The notes under the pieces: model-generated | What the model saw: only the letters and a program-made list of their open reading frames with translations | Told to the model about the DNA's origin: nothing | Databases searched by the model: none | Shown: one piece after another, positions 44,401 through 53,781 of the stretch | How the letters are laid out: every line of letters starts with the position of its first letter | Numbering within the stretch: the first letter of the stretch is position 1 | Source of the DNA: Sceloporus undulatus | Lineage: Eukaryota; Chordata; Lepidosauria; Squamata; Phrynosomatidae | NCBI RefSeq assembly: GCF_019175285.1 | Contig: NC_056527.1 | Coordinates: 104,737,765 to 104,801,764 of the forward strand | Length of the DNA: 64,000 nt | Reading direction: 5' to 3' | Position numbers and translations under genes: made by a program

Positions 44401-47400
44401 TCCTGGGATATATTCTTTATTTCCTTCTTGACTGTTTTTAAATGAGCCAAATGGTTTTTAACCAGCTTTGAATTGAATGTAGATCTTTCTTTTATACTGC
44501 AATCTTTAAAATAGTAATGTGGCTATTTTAAATATTTTATGCAAAGGGATCTTGTAGCACTGTTGAGACCAACTCAGAAAAAGAAAGCTTTGCTTATGCT
44601 ACCAACTACTTTCCTTCTCTCACTTAGTCTCAAAGGTACTACAAGATCCCTGTGCATACTAATTCAGACTAACAAGGTTATATTGTTAAATATTTTATAT
44701 TGGTTTTAATTAGCTGTATTTTATATTTTACTGTTTCAGTGTTTTGCCTGATGAACTGCTTCATAAAAGGTTCTGCCTTAAAAGGCGATATAGAAATATT
44801 TCAAATACAAGTGTAATAAAATAAACTTTTCAACATGTAGGGTGCTGTTACTGCAATGACAAAAGCTCTGGCCATCGATGAGAGCATATATGATGTCCGA
44901 GTCAACAGGTAAGGCTATTGCTTTTGTTAATAGAGGGCTATGAACAGTAGTAGGTTAACAGATTACGTTTCTGGGATCAATAATCTTTTGAAAGTGCAAA
45001 ACAAGTGGATCCTTTTTGTCCCCTTGAAATGTACTAAAACAATGTTACTTGTCCCTAAAGCAGTAGCTCACACATTTTTTTCTTCAGCTCTCTGTGTCTA
45101 TTTCTATTGTCCATGTGAGCTGGAGTTTGCGGGACTTGTAGTTCCAAACATCAGGAAGACTGAAGGTTGAAAACTAATGTCCCCAAACCAGATGAGTATA
45201 GTACAGCTCTGAGGGCAGATACAGCCCACAAATCTGTTTTTATAGTCTTCAGGTCACCCAAGACTGTCCTTATTATGCTCCCCCAAGGAAAATTTGCCCC
45301 TCCTGGAAACCTCCAGAAGCAGACATTCACTTTTTAAATAACTTGCAAGGAGTTTTTGCACTGTTTAACATTATATCCTCCTGTTTTTAAAACCAGAAGT
45401 GAACTTCTGTTCCCCCCCCCCCTTCTTTTTGGGAAGGAGAATTTTGGTAGTTTTTGCAGAATCACAAAAGCCACTAGGGCAGAAATTTGGCCCCTGGGCC
45501 CACTTGCTGTTGCATACCCTGCTCTAAAGCATCTGTGAACACTGCAATTTTATGAACACATATCTAGTGGTAAGTCCCACTGTACTTAGCAGCACTAAGT
45601 TCTCAATAGACATGTATAGGACTGTGCTGTAATTGAATTCGAAATCACCGAACAGTAGTAACTTGTTTATGTGTTAGCCTGCTTGTGTGAATGTTAATGG
45701 ACATAGACGCTAGCCTTCCAATCAATATCCCTGTTTTTGCTTTTCCTAGTGAAAACATAACTAAACTGGCCTTCTGCAACCCAGTGCACTTTATTATATG
45801 TGTTGGACTACCAACAGCATCCATGTTCAGTGGGGAGGATAGAATTTGTAGTTCAACGTATCTGGAAGGTGCTAGGTTGGGCTAGGTCTGAGTTAAACAA
45901 AGAACTAAGAGACAAATGGCAAAACTAAGAACATCAGCAGAAATGGCAAAACTAAGAACATCAGCAGAAAAGAAAACAAAGAAGCACCCATGAAATTAGT
46001 TAGCTATTTTGTTACTTGTTTTTACTACAGCTCCCAAAATACTTAGAATCACAGAATTGTAGAGTTGGAAGAGACCACAAGGGCCATCCAGTCCAACCCC
46101 ATTCTGCCATACAGCAACTCTCAATCAAAGCATACCCGACAGATGGCCATCCAGCCTCTGCCTAAAGACCTCCAACGAAGTAGACTCCACTACACTCTGA
46201 GGGAGTTTGTTCCACTGTTGAATAGCCCTTACTGTCAGGAAGTTCCTCCTAAGGTTGAGGTGGAATCTCTTTTCCTGCAGCTTGCATCTATCGCTCCAGG
46301 TCCTAATCTCTGAAGCAGCAGAAAACAAGCTTGTTCCCTCTTCAATATTTAAATAGGGCTATCATATCACCTCTTAACTTTCTTTTCTCCAAGCTAAACA
46401 TCCCCAGCTCCCTAAATTGTTCCTCATAGGGCATGGTTTCCAGACCCTTCACCATTTTAGTCACCCTCCTTTGGACACGCTCCAGTTTCTCAATGTCCTT
46501 TTTCAATTGTGGTGCCCAGAACTGGACACAATATTCCAGGTGGGGCCTGACCAAGGCAGAATACAGTGGCACTATTAGTTCTCTTGATCTAGACACTATA
46601 CTTTTATTGATGCAGCCTAAAATTGCATTGGCCTTTTTAGCTGCCGCATTACACTGTTGACTCATGTTGTGGTCTACTTGAACTCCTAAATCCCTTTCAC
46701 ACATAGTCTCGTTCAGCCAGGTGTCCCCCATCCTATATCTGTGCATTTCATTGTTTTGCAAATTTGATAAGTATGCCCCCCCAATTCTGTCATTCAAGTT
46801 ATTGATAAAGATGTTGAATAGCACTGGACCCAGGACAGAGCCTTGTGGGACCCTACTTGTCACTTCTCTCCACCAGGTAGGGGATTCAGGGAATTGTAGT
46901 CCAAAAAGTAACTTATCTGAGCTTTGTCCTGGTCTAAGATGAACCCACCACAGATATATAAAACAACTTCTGCTAAAGATTTTAAAAAGCAGGGAGATTG
47001 ATCCTGGAGAAGACACTACTTTTGAATCCAAATCTTTAAATACTATAAATATTATCACCAGCACTTTGTACCTGAAAGCAAATTTCCACTGCTATTCTTT
47101 TCTGGGAACCTGCATGTTCCCAGTTATAGTTCAGCAGTTGGTTACCACATTATGGATCAGTTGAATTTGCCAGACATGTTTTGAAGACTACACTATATAG
47201 AACTTGTTGCAGTAGTCCAGTTATGATATAGCTCAGATATTTGTTACAGTTAGCTGCCAGTTCAGGATTATCCCAAGACCTGATGTTTCTGATCCAAAAT
47301 ATGAGACCTAGGGACAGACCCAGTGATGTCGGTAAGGGTTTCTGCATTAAGTATCAACCACAGTTGCTCACAGCTGTCGTTGAAGCGCGCGCACACACAC

Positions 47401-49023
47401 ACAGAAGTGGATAGGAGAACATATTTTCCTTCCTGGAAATTAAGACAGAAATCTTAGCTAAAAGGACTAAAGTGAAATGATCAAGGTGAAATGAATGGAT
47501 TATTTGTTCCCATTTACTTAGGGAGATTGAATAAGGAGCACTTAATCCAGTTTCCCTGATTCTAGGCAGAAGGTGGATGCAGAGCAAAATCAAGGGTAAG
47601 CCCTAGTGTCACAAGGACTGAGAGGGAAGGAGGAAGCTATGTAAGTAAATACATATACCCTACTGGAGAATCTTTGCAAGCTGCAGCAAGAAATCCATAC
47701 AAATTATATCAAGCTGGTGCGTCAGTAGGTGTGCTGAAGGTTTGCTCACTGCCCTTTCTTCTTGCCCAGAGTTGAGTCCAAAAATTGGAGAATTTGAACC
47801 CTCATTTTGTACTTGGAGCTAACTCTCAAAAACTGAAGACTACAATCCTAGTTTCCATGACAGGTTTCCAGAAATGGCATTGCTGGTGTGTAGCTTGGAA
47901 TATATTGGCTCATCAAATGTTTTCAGCTTCAAATCCAAGAACCCACAGGCAGCATGGTCAGTGGTAGAAAACTGAAATATCTGGAGAGCCAAATGCATCC
48001 AAACCATGTCAGTTCTCATTTTTGCAGGAAATCCAAGGTATTTCAAGAAAATATGCATGGGATTTCTGTGTGCATGAATCAAATGGGATTTCTGTGTGCA
48101 TGAATTTTAACAGGTAACATACGTAACAATTCTGTGGGTGTGTTGTGCTTCTAAAAATAACAAGACTTTCCTCAAAATTAATTCACCATATAGGAATAGA
48201 TTTGCTTATTTTTCTTTGATGCCTCCTCCAAATCTGTTTTCTTGACTTTAAAAACAAAAATCCAAATAATTTGAATTTTAGCATCTCACCTGGCAATATC
48301 TGGACTCCAATGTGGGAAAGGCTTGCAAACGAGTCAGGAAATCCAGAGGCAGCAATCCAAGAAGGCAAAGATGCTCAGGCAAGTGTATTATGAGAGAACA
48401 GGCCTGGTACTATGGGACAATATGGGTTTTAGTTTGTATAGGGAACTAGTGAGGAGGAGTGTGTATATAACCACTAAATACAAAAATTCTGCGTGCATGA
48501 GGACAACATAGATTCTACAACCTGTGCATAATATGCAAATTTTAATTAGTTTGCATATCTTAGCTATTTTTGGATAGATGTTTCTTCTGTTTTCATTTGA
48601 AGAGCAAAGGTACTTTGGATGGCATCTGAATCCAAGCAGTGGAAATCCTTTGGAAGCTGCTCTTTAGCCTCTGAGACCTCAAAAGCTTTTCTTATAGCCT
48701 TAGGGACCAAAAACTTTCTGGGTGTTGTTTATTTTAACTGAAAACAAAGACTAGGGTAAAACAACAACATAAAATGGAATAGAGATGTGTGTGTAAACTC
48801 ATGAGATAAGCATAGAGTACTGATTTGCATAACTCTTTCTTTTCTATTATGTCCATAGCTTCTGGGACGACTGGGGACCCCCGCAGAGTGTGCAGCGGCT
48901 GCTCTATACCTTGCTGCAGATGCTACTTTTTGCACTGGATTTGACCTTGTAGTCAGTGGTGGAGCTGAGCTTGACTTTGGGAAGAAGAGACAACCTGCTG
49001 CCAGTTGTGACGTTAAAAACTAG
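16480..49023 (+). CDS. HSD17B14: HSD17B14, 17-beta-hydroxysteroid dehydrogenase 14 (nine exons, 275 residues)
   Basis: The product is a classical short-chain dehydrogenase/reductase; the family member oxidises 17-beta-hydroxysteroids and other hydroxyl substrates in the cytosol as a tetramer. Coding exons: 16480-16567, 19102-19146, 21653-21753, 22302-22368, 24510-24601, 44269-44373, 44841-44908, 48282-48378 and 48859-49023 (828 nt in one frame). Visible motifs: dinucleotide loop TGGTRGIG (residues 15-22), NNAG (96-99), catalytic tetrad N122, S149, Y162 and K166 (YVATK), and SPGNIWTP after the active site. Length fits the human protein (270). Exons 6-9 are also present as a damaged second set at 26140-31018; the 44-49 kb set keeps the frame throughout. 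Intron 5 therefore appears 19.7 kb long here, but most of that is probably assembly duplication plus an L1. Confidence 0.92.
16640..16925 (+). repeat. Three-unit tandem repeat (about 95-100 bp) in HSD17B14 intron 1
   Basis: The block ctggctaaaagcactctgta recurs at 16691, 16785 and 16885 (94- and 100-bp spacing), each preceded by a cccccagt/ctagatg-type segment and followed by catgctcagag. It begins about 70 bp after exon 1. Confidence 0.8.
17290..17500 (-). mobile_element. tRNA-derived SINE
   Basis: The minus strand has the tRNA-like head (ggttcaattcccagc) and the body gggtcaccttgcgcaag, with the tail ttcaacttgtttctgactta at the left. Confidence 0.6.
18028..18378 (-). mobile_element. tRNA-derived SINE with a second SINE inserted in it
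   Basis: The minus-strand SINE tail (ccttcaagttgtttctggcc) and head (gtttgaaccctggtctccag on the plus strand, near 18314) are separated by a plus-strand SINE body at about 18065-18232 (cattgggtgaccttgggcaa, ending in caacaaca). Confidence 0.65.
19102..19146 (+). CDS. HSD17B14: HSD17B14 exon 2 (beta-2 strand)
   Basis: This 45-nt exon has acceptor tttccttcccag and donor AAG|gtgaga. It encodes [16 protein letters not shown] across its borders, aligning with human VNSGARVVICDKDESG. The acidic residues after beta-2 in human are replaced by Ala-Pro-Gly. Confidence 0.88.
19850..20062. mobile_element. Palindromic MITE, family 1, diverged
   Basis: The right arm reads agctacaagtcccagcatta and ends gactgtgcagtgtggataaa; the left arm is degraded. 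Confidence 0.45.
20638..21350 (-). mobile_element. CR1 LINE 3' fragment with C/G homopolymer block
   Basis: This older, independent CR1 3' end lies in HSD17B14 intron 2, in the same orientation as the others (agaatcatag at the left edge, then gagaccacaag). Phrases such as CTCCAGCTTCTCAACATCC and GAACTGGGCGGAGTATTCC match the other CR1 copies. Normal CR1 sequence is replaced at 20749-20807 by long C and G runs. Confidence 0.75.
20749..20807. repeat. C/G homopolymer block
   Basis: Runs of 17 C, 7 G, 9 C and 21 C are separated by only a few other bases, inside CR1 sequence that is not normally C-rich at this point. Confidence 0.9.
21653..21753 (+). CDS. HSD17B14: HSD17B14 exon 3
   Basis: This 101-nt exon (phase 1 to 0) has acceptor ctgtctttgcag and donor CAG|gtaggc. 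It encodes the alpha-C helix and beta-3 region, including LALQKELED and [13 protein letters not shown], where CDV matches the conserved Asp that contacts adenine in classical SDRs. Confidence 0.9.
22302..22368 (+). CDS. HSD17B14: HSD17B14 exon 4 with NNAG motif
   Basis: This 67-nt exon (phase 0 to 1) has acceptor ctctttccacag and donor CAC|gtgagt. It encodes [20 protein letters not shown], ending with NNAG, the structural motif of classical SDRs (residues 96-99). Confidence 0.92.
22619..22838 (+). mobile_element. tRNA-derived SINE
   Basis: Head gcagcatggtggggtgactt and box-B-like gggtttgaatc, then aggtgaccttggcaaatca, aacaaatcttgtcaagaaaa and a cacaacaa tail. It lies in HSD17B14 intron 4. 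Confidence 0.65.
23425..23985 (+). mobile_element. LINE-derived repeat, same family as 2420-3395
   Basis: It reads gggcagctatgaaagaacta to ttgacagcagttaatgataa, the reverse complement of the 2420-3395 repeat. On the plus strand, remnants such as ggatatatcataagataatc occupy the position of the GYISxxI-type coding tail. The copy is old and broken. Confidence 0.5.
24047..24079. repeat. (GAT)n microsatellite
   Basis: About ten GAT units lie in HSD17B14 intron 4. Confidence 0.9.
24510..24601 (+). CDS. HSD17B14: HSD17B14 exon 5
   Basis: This 92-nt exon (phase 1 to 0) has acceptor cacaaacag and donor AAG|gtaagt. It encodes [19 protein letters not shown] and [12 protein letters not shown]; Asn122 is the tetrad asparagine. 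It is the last exon present only once in the window. Confidence 0.9.
25434..25655. mobile_element. Palindromic MITE, family 3, at the duplication boundary
   Basis: Ends gggcccattcatactacaca and gtagtgtgaaagggctcc are inverted repeats; next inward, ccattattccac faces gtggaataatag. Copy B starts inside its right half (25561 equals 43696). Confidence 0.65.
26140..26243 (+). pseudogene. HSD17B14: HSD17B14 exon 6, copy A (one-base deletion)
   Basis: This is a duplicate of 44269-44373 with intact splice borders but one C missing in the run after CTCACC (ctcgg instead of ctccgg), which shifts the frame ahead of the catalytic Ser and Tyr. It is more likely a sequence error in an assembly duplicate than a decayed exon. 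Confidence 0.8.
26702..26770 (+). pseudogene. HSD17B14: HSD17B14 exon 7, copy A (one-base insertion)
   Basis: This duplicate of 44841-44908 is 69 nt instead of 68: the ATG ACA codons of copy B read ctgcaca here, a substitution plus an extra base. Splice sites are unchanged. Confidence 0.8.
27891..28940 (-). mobile_element. CR1 LINE 3' fragment (in copy A)
   Basis: This is the same insertion as at 46044 but retains 142 bp of internal CR1 sequence (28615-28756). Many one-base indels relative to copy B close the reading frame. Confidence 0.85.
30277..30373 (+). pseudogene. HSD17B14: HSD17B14 exon 8, copy A
   Basis: This duplicate of 48282-48378 has the same length and the same GC donor. One substitution turns the Glu of MWERLAN into Gly. 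The Glu is kept in copy B and in the human protein. Confidence 0.8.
30853..31018 (+). pseudogene. HSD17B14: HSD17B14 exon 9, copy A (several indels)
   Basis: This duplicate of 48859-49023 has one G missing in the G-run after CGACTG and two extra bases further on, so the frame is lost soon after LLGRLG. All three differences lie in short homopolymers or dinucleotide runs, as expected of uncorrected long-read consensus. Confidence 0.8.
31019..33006. other. Copy A downstream of HSD17B14: no gene recognised
   Basis: This holds a short LINE-like fragment (31970-32080) and pieces of tccagatgttggact-type MITE sequence (about 31230 and 32285-32360). No exon is supported. The matching copy B stretch is 49066-51017. 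Confidence 0.45.
33007..33197. mobile_element. Palindromic MITE, family 1 (copy A)
   Basis: Arms gcattcacactgcacaaata and ggcagttaaggtggc; inner gagaattgtagttt and aaactacaattcccagaatt. Confidence 0.65.
33198..35527. other. Copy A, AT-rich intergenic stretch without recognised gene
   Basis: No exon is supported. The stretch around 34770-34860 has a TATA-like and an AATAAA motif close together but no definable element. The matching copy B stretch is 51204-53550. Confidence 0.4.
35631..35770 (+). mobile_element. CR1 3' tail inserted in a tRNA-derived SINE (copy A)
   Basis: A 140-bp CR1 3' end (ggagtctccttccttggagg through tctatga) interrupts a tRNA-derived SINE that spans 35528-35855. The same arrangement is at 53645-53781 in copy B. 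Confidence 0.65.
36578..36815. mobile_element. Tigger/pogo-like MITE (copy A)
   Basis: cagtcagccttccattccat and ctaagtgcccactgt ends, with tgggacttgagcatccaca inside, match the MER2-like family at 9648. Confidence 0.5.
37634..37866 (-). mobile_element. Penelope-like terminal piece, cut by the gap (copy A)
   Basis: This matches 55636-55841; the rest of the element is missing because the sequence stops at the N run. Confidence 0.6.
37867..37891. other. Assembly gap of exactly 25 N
   Basis: A run of 25 undetermined bases lies between the end of copy A and the L1 3' region. The round number marks a placeholder of unknown true length. It is the only gap in the window and sits at the only large duplication. 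Confidence 0.97.
38405..42185 (-). CDS. L1 ORF2 (endonuclease and reverse transcriptase), two frame breaks
   Basis: The endonuclease domain (42185-41211) shows [24 protein letters not shown] and LSDHCLIEM, all APE-type catalytic blocks. The reverse transcriptase (41217-39076) shows [39 protein letters not shown] and FADDVILVL. The C-terminal piece (39055-38405) has the Cys-rich [13 protein letters not shown] motif. Frame changes lie at about 41211-41217 and in the T-run near 39080. Without them the length equals a complete L1 ORF2. Confidence 0.88.
42373..43428 (-). CDS. L1 ORF1 (RNA-binding chaperone), one internal stop
   Basis: ORF1p trimerises and coats the L1 RNA. The frame opens [16 protein letters not shown], followed by a long coiled coil (residues about 30-115), then an RRM-like middle domain ([19 protein letters not shown]) and a C-terminal domain with [15 protein letters not shown]. 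An in-frame TAA at 43081-43083 separates the coiled coil from the RRM; the reading frame is otherwise continuous to 42373. The C-terminal tail is acidic and polar. Confidence 0.82.
44269..44373 (+). CDS. HSD17B14: HSD17B14 exon 6 (copy B, intact), catalytic exon
   Basis: This 105-nt, phase 0-0 exon encodes [19 protein letters not shown] to YVATK. It carries the catalytic Ser149, Tyr162 and Lys166. Acceptor cttctcacag; donor AAG|gtagtc. Confidence 0.92.
44841..44908 (+). CDS. HSD17B14: HSD17B14 exon 7 (copy B, intact)
   Basis: This 68-nt exon encodes [15 protein letters not shown] and YDVRVN, the alpha-F helix of the SDR fold, almost identical to the human segment. Acceptor caacatgtag is weak in pyrimidines; donor CAG|gtaagg. 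Confidence 0.9.
46044..46935 (-). mobile_element. CR1 LINE 3' fragment (in copy B)
   Basis: The minus strand encodes [19 protein letters not shown], the CR1 reverse transcriptase block, followed by [16 protein letters not shown] and [12 protein letters not shown]. The 3' end at 46044 has the CR1 terminus ending in ATTCTAAG-like octamers next to GGACTGGATGG. About 240 codons remain open. The copy is 5' truncated and lacks 142 bp of CR1 sequence present in copy A. Confidence 0.85.
48282..48378 (+). CDS. HSD17B14: HSD17B14 exon 8 (copy B, intact), GC donor
   Basis: This 97-nt exon encodes [19 protein letters not shown] to EGKDAQ, the substrate-loop region. The exon ends CTCAG and is followed by gcaagt, so the intron uses a GC-AG donor. 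The same GC is present in copy A, so it is not a single-read error. Confidence 0.88.
48859..49023 (+). CDS. HSD17B14: HSD17B14 exon 9 (copy B, intact), C-terminus
   Basis: This last coding exon of 54 codons plus TAG starts [20 protein letters not shown] and ends ASCDVKN. The TFCTG and GGAEL segments match the C-terminal strand of classical SDRs. The last 15 residues are lineage-specific. Confidence 0.9.
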   Translation, partial: LLGRLGTPAECAAAALYLAADATFCTGFDLVVSGGAELDFGKKRQPAASCDVKN

Positions 49024-49059
49024 TGGAGTCCACCAGAATAAGAGGACTGCAGTGGCTGC

Positions 49060-49065
49060 AATAAA
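49060..49065 (+). terminator. HSD17B14: HSD17B14 poly(A) signal AATAAA
   Basis: AATAAA lies 37 bases past the TAG, which would give a 3'UTR of only about 60 nt. A second AATAAA lies near 49313 and could give a longer form. Copy A has the same signals. Confidence 0.5.
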
Positions 49066-51017
49066 GTGGGATGGGAAGAACTGTTTGGGACGGATTTCCA
49101 TCCAGGCAGAGGGATACCTCACAAGGCACTTGCATTCATCTGTGCAGCCCACACAGTAAAGTAGAGGTGGAATTCATGCAACCTTCCATATGTTTGTTGG
49201 ACTCTTAATTCCCTGCAGCAAGGGAGAGACCATTGGGAATTGCAGTCCAACAACATCTGGAGGGCCACTCCCATACCTTCAGTAAACAATCCTGGGGCAC
49301 TTCATAGCCATAATAAATTTAAATATGCTATAGTATTAAAGAAAATGCTTTACTCTAGACACTCTTATCTGTTTTTGACAGCCGTGTCACAGACAGAATA
49401 ACAACAGGTACAGCTTTTCCAATATCTGCATTACCTTATAAGACAGGGCTAAAAAACCTTTGATTATCTAGATGAAATGTTACTCCCATCATTCACTTAA
49501 TCAGGCTAACTGGGGTGATGGGAAATGGAATTCAATATTTTCTGAAGAACCATGTGTTCCCTAGCTCTGATGGTAACAGTTGAGTAGCAAGCAGAAAGGC
49601 TACAGGCAAAGTTTCCCTAGTTCCTGCATTGCCATACAGGGAAAAACTATTCTGGTTCAAAATGTTGCCAGTCATGGAAATTTAGGCACAGGAACTTTGC
49701 AAGGCAAAAAAGTGGCAGCCCTATCTTTAATACTACTTTAGAGACCATTGAAAACAGGTTCTGCAGCTTAAGCCCTATCTCCAGTTAAGCCCTTGATAAT
49801 GTCAGGGACCTGTTTTTCCTACAGTTATGGTCAAGGTGAACTGGATGTTGACATAGAACATTTTTTAAAAAAAAATTGTTAAAAGGAAATGTTTAACTTT
49901 CACCTTCTGATCAGTGACCATGAAAGTATCAACTCGCTGGATAAACAGGTTGCCTTAAGTTTTCTGTGCTTTGCTTGACGCTTGTTAACTGCCATCAGGT
50001 CGACGTCAGCTTGAAGACCCTATGAATGAGGGTCCTCCAAGTCACCCTATTATCAGCGGACCTGCTCAGGTCTTGACTCTAATGCCCAACAAAAATTATT
50101 ATTTATATTTTAATTCTAACATTTCTATAAAAAATTTAGGGTGGCATATGTTGCTGGTTCCTCTCTACTTTTATCTTCATAACATCCTTTGAGTTAGGTT
50201 AGTGCAGGATCATCAGGTCTTGGGTGAGCAGGTGAATTTGGGTCTCCTTGTTACCAGTGACACATTAAATTCACCGTTCCCAAACTTTGGTATTCAAATC
50301 TTGTTAGACTACAACTCCTGTTGTCCTTGAGTAGTGGCCATGCTGGCTAGGGATAACAAGAGTTGTGATCTACTGACATCTTGACACCCAAGGTGTCACC
50401 CAAGGTTCAGATAGGCTGCTGAATCACGGCACCATCCTGTTTCAGATTGAATTCACATTGGTACCCATCCTGATTCACTGTACCTCTGGGGGTGAACTTT
50501 ATGGTCTCTCCCCTCCTTTACTGTTTACCTATAGCTCCTTTGCCTCCGTTGGTCTTGCTCTCTCTCCCTTTTCAAATTGTGTCTGGATAGGCTGTTACTC
50601 ATTGATAAAGGGTGTTCATGGCATGTTCAGGAATTAGGTTTGCCAACAGATCAGGGCTGACTTGCTTCTATTCCAGAAATCAGCAGCTGAAACTTACTTC
50701 ATGGCACAGAAGGAAGAATAGATATCTGCAAATTTCTGAGAAATGAGCTGTTAAGGTGGCCTTATGGGTGGCCTTATGGAGAAGAAGAGCTCCTACCTCT
50801 TTGAATCTGTCAGCCATGGCTTGCATGTTGAGCCTTCTTGTGTCCATCAGTCCAAAAGTATGGGAGCCCTTGTCCTTTTTTTACATCTGGCCACTGTTGG
50901 TTAAGGGCACAGCAATTGGTTAAAACAGTGGTGGGAAACCTCAGGCCCTGGTGCTGAATCCAGCTGTTATTGAGCCACATCTGCCCCTGGGATCCTCTAG
51001 ATGACCATTCTCTGTGG

Positions 51018-51203
51018 CTGCATTCACACTGCACAAATAATCCAGTTTGACACCACATTAACTGCTATAGCTCAGTGCTTTGGGATTCTGAGAATTGTAG
51101 TTTGTTGGGTCACAAGAGCTCTCCGACAGAGAACGCTAAATGCCTCACAAAACTACAATTCCCAGAATTCCATAGCATTGAGCCATGGCAGTTAAGGTGG
51201 CCA
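51018..51203. mobile_element. Palindromic MITE, family 1 (copy B)
   Basis: This is the same insertion as 33007-33197. Confidence 0.65.
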
Positions 51204-53644
51204 TAACTAGCTCCAAAGACACCCATATTTTGTGGTTTTCTGGCTTTTGTGTGGCATTCCCCTTTATTCAAAAAGGTTGACATGCTTCTCTCAAGGCTTG
51301 ATTACGCAGAAGTATTGCTTTAAATTCAGATATACAGGTATTTTGGGTCCCACTGTTTTGCCTCTTGTGGATTATGGCCACAATGAGCATTCTGAAGCTG
51401 AATTTGGCCCTTAGGATAAAAGAGGTTTGCCATTTTTGCACTAAAAGGTTGTTAGTTCTGCCCAGAAGCAGCATGCTCTTCTCTTTTGTTTTTATTTTAG
51501 CATTCATATATCCTGGGGTTAAGTCCAGGCACTGAGAACTCGGAGACCATAACATTTAAATTATGGCCTGGATTACTAGATAAATGGCTGTCCTGCAGCC
51601 AACCCAGATGGCTTGGAGTTCAGTGGTAGGCCTTCTGTTTCCCCAAATAAACAGTTGCATTGTTCCCAGAAACCGCTGTGTTTTGGCACTTAACAAGGCT
51701 CTATAACAGTCCCATGTGCCTTCAGAGTTCAGCCGCATCTCTTAGCCTGGAGGAGGACTTTACTGTAAACAGAATAATGTGCTATGAGGAGATCAGATGC
51801 AAGGGACATGTTGTGATGTCTCCATGAAGTCCCAGGGGTGGGTTAGGGGCTGCATTGTTTTCCCAAACAAAACTGCACCCACTCCCACAAACAAAAATGT
51901 CCCCTTTCCCCATCAAAATGCTCTCATGTCCTTATATATGTAATGGAACAAAAAGGCTAAAACCTTTGTGACCTCAATGTTTTTTCCCCTTTAACTTTAG
52001 ACGTAGGGGAAATGCATATTTACGTAAACAGTTAGCCTTAAGGTCAAAAGCTGTGGCTCTTTAACTGAAAAGGAGTTTTATAAAAGAAAAAGTAAGTTAG
52101 TAAAGGGTAGAATAGTTTTGAGATAAGCTTCTTAAATAAAATATATATCATGCTCACTTTATAAAAAGTATATTGGGCTTTAAGTTTCTAAATATATAGA
52201 ACACTGTTATCTATTAATACATTGCTTAGCAAGAATAAGGGGGTTGGTTTATATCTTTGATAATAAGCAAGTTTTATATTCACTTATAAAGTATGCTGGG
52301 TTTAGATCATGAACTGAATGAATAGTATCTTTTTCTGGCTATATTAAGACATGTCAATTACTAAAAGGGCTAGTGTTTTGTTTAAAATAAATAGTGAACA
52401 AATCTTATATTAATAATGTAACAATTATACTAAGTCAAGAAGCATCAGAGAGAACTTCTTTGTCTGCATCTGGATTCATGGACAAATTTGAAAGAGGGAG
52501 GTAGACCAATGCCTGGAATTACAGATAAAAAGTTTCATCCTCATTAATTGCCAGAAATATCATTTTTTTATTAGGGTGACTAAATGTTCAAACCAAAAAT
52601 CTGACTGACCATGCCAAATGAAGGTTATGAATATTAGTAACACACCCATGAATCTATAATGACTAATTTAAATGGGCATGCATTGTATGAAGTAGTATGA
52701 AGAAGGTGTGGAAAATACACATGTAAAAGGAGTTTCTAAAAGTTTGTACATCAACCAATGAAAACTGAGATAAAGAAAATTACAGCAGAAAATGACCTAT
52801 AAATATTGTGCAAAATTTGAGACAGGTATGCCTACTTGCCCAAGACACCCCTTCTTTCAAGATTGTAATCAATAAATTGGAAATTGTTGCTTCACTTGTT
52901 TTGTCTTAATTTGATTAGGTACTTTGATACTTAGAAATCGATACCTCACAACGGGGAGGGAAAATGACCTTTAAAATTAGTAGGGCAAAAGAAAAGATTA
53001 TAGATAGATTATAAACTCGCCCATGGATCGCCATCAAAACAGAGATCATTTTGGACTGACACGATTGATATGCGATCTTGTTTTAAGTGTAACTGGATTG
53101 GTTTTGTAACTATATTTATTGATAACGGTGCCTGATTTATGCAATGAAAAATAATAACAACATATTTTTAAAAATAGCCTTGGGGACTACGTGTAATGTG
53201 TACTTTCCGCATCCCTGGTGTAGGGCAAGGCATTTCTGCCTAAGCAGCTGTTTCCACCTGCTCCAGAGACAACTGCATCCCTGTGCTCTTGAGAAATAGC
53301 AGAATCAATCATCAGCATCCTGTGGAATAATGAACTGCCTGTGAAACAAATCAATTTGCTCCCTTAATTACTTCTTTCAAGGTGTAACTAGAGGCCAATT
53401 ACCTAAAATGCTGGAGCAATACATGATTAACTAAACTTTCTGTCAAGAAGACTGGAGCAATACATGATTAAGTCCCAGGTGCGCATTAGGAATTCTGGTT
53501 GCTGCTTCATGAAAAAAGGAAGATACAAGACACTCATGGGAGGTGTAGTGGTTTGAGTGTAGGACTAGGACATTGGAGATGAGGATTCGATTCCCCACTC
53601 ACTCAGTTAAGGAACCTTGTTGGGTGACCTCCCTCGGAGTGTAA

Positions 53645-53781
53645 TGGAGTCTCCTTCCTTGGAGGTCTTTAAACAGAGGCTGGATGGCCATCTGTCAGGG
53701 ATGGTTTGATTGTGAGTTCCTGCATGGCAGGGGGGTGGACTGGATAGCCCTTGTGGTCTCTCCCAACTCTATGTTTCTATG
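53645..53781 (+). mobile_element. CR1 3' tail inserted in a tRNA-derived SINE (copy B)
   Basis: This is the counterpart of 35631-35770. The host SINE spans about 53551-53862. Confidence 0.65.

Noticed and set aside
46342-47064. A 240-codon minus-strand open frame as a host gene
   Set aside because: It encodes the end of the CR1 reverse transcriptase and abuts a CR1 3' terminus.
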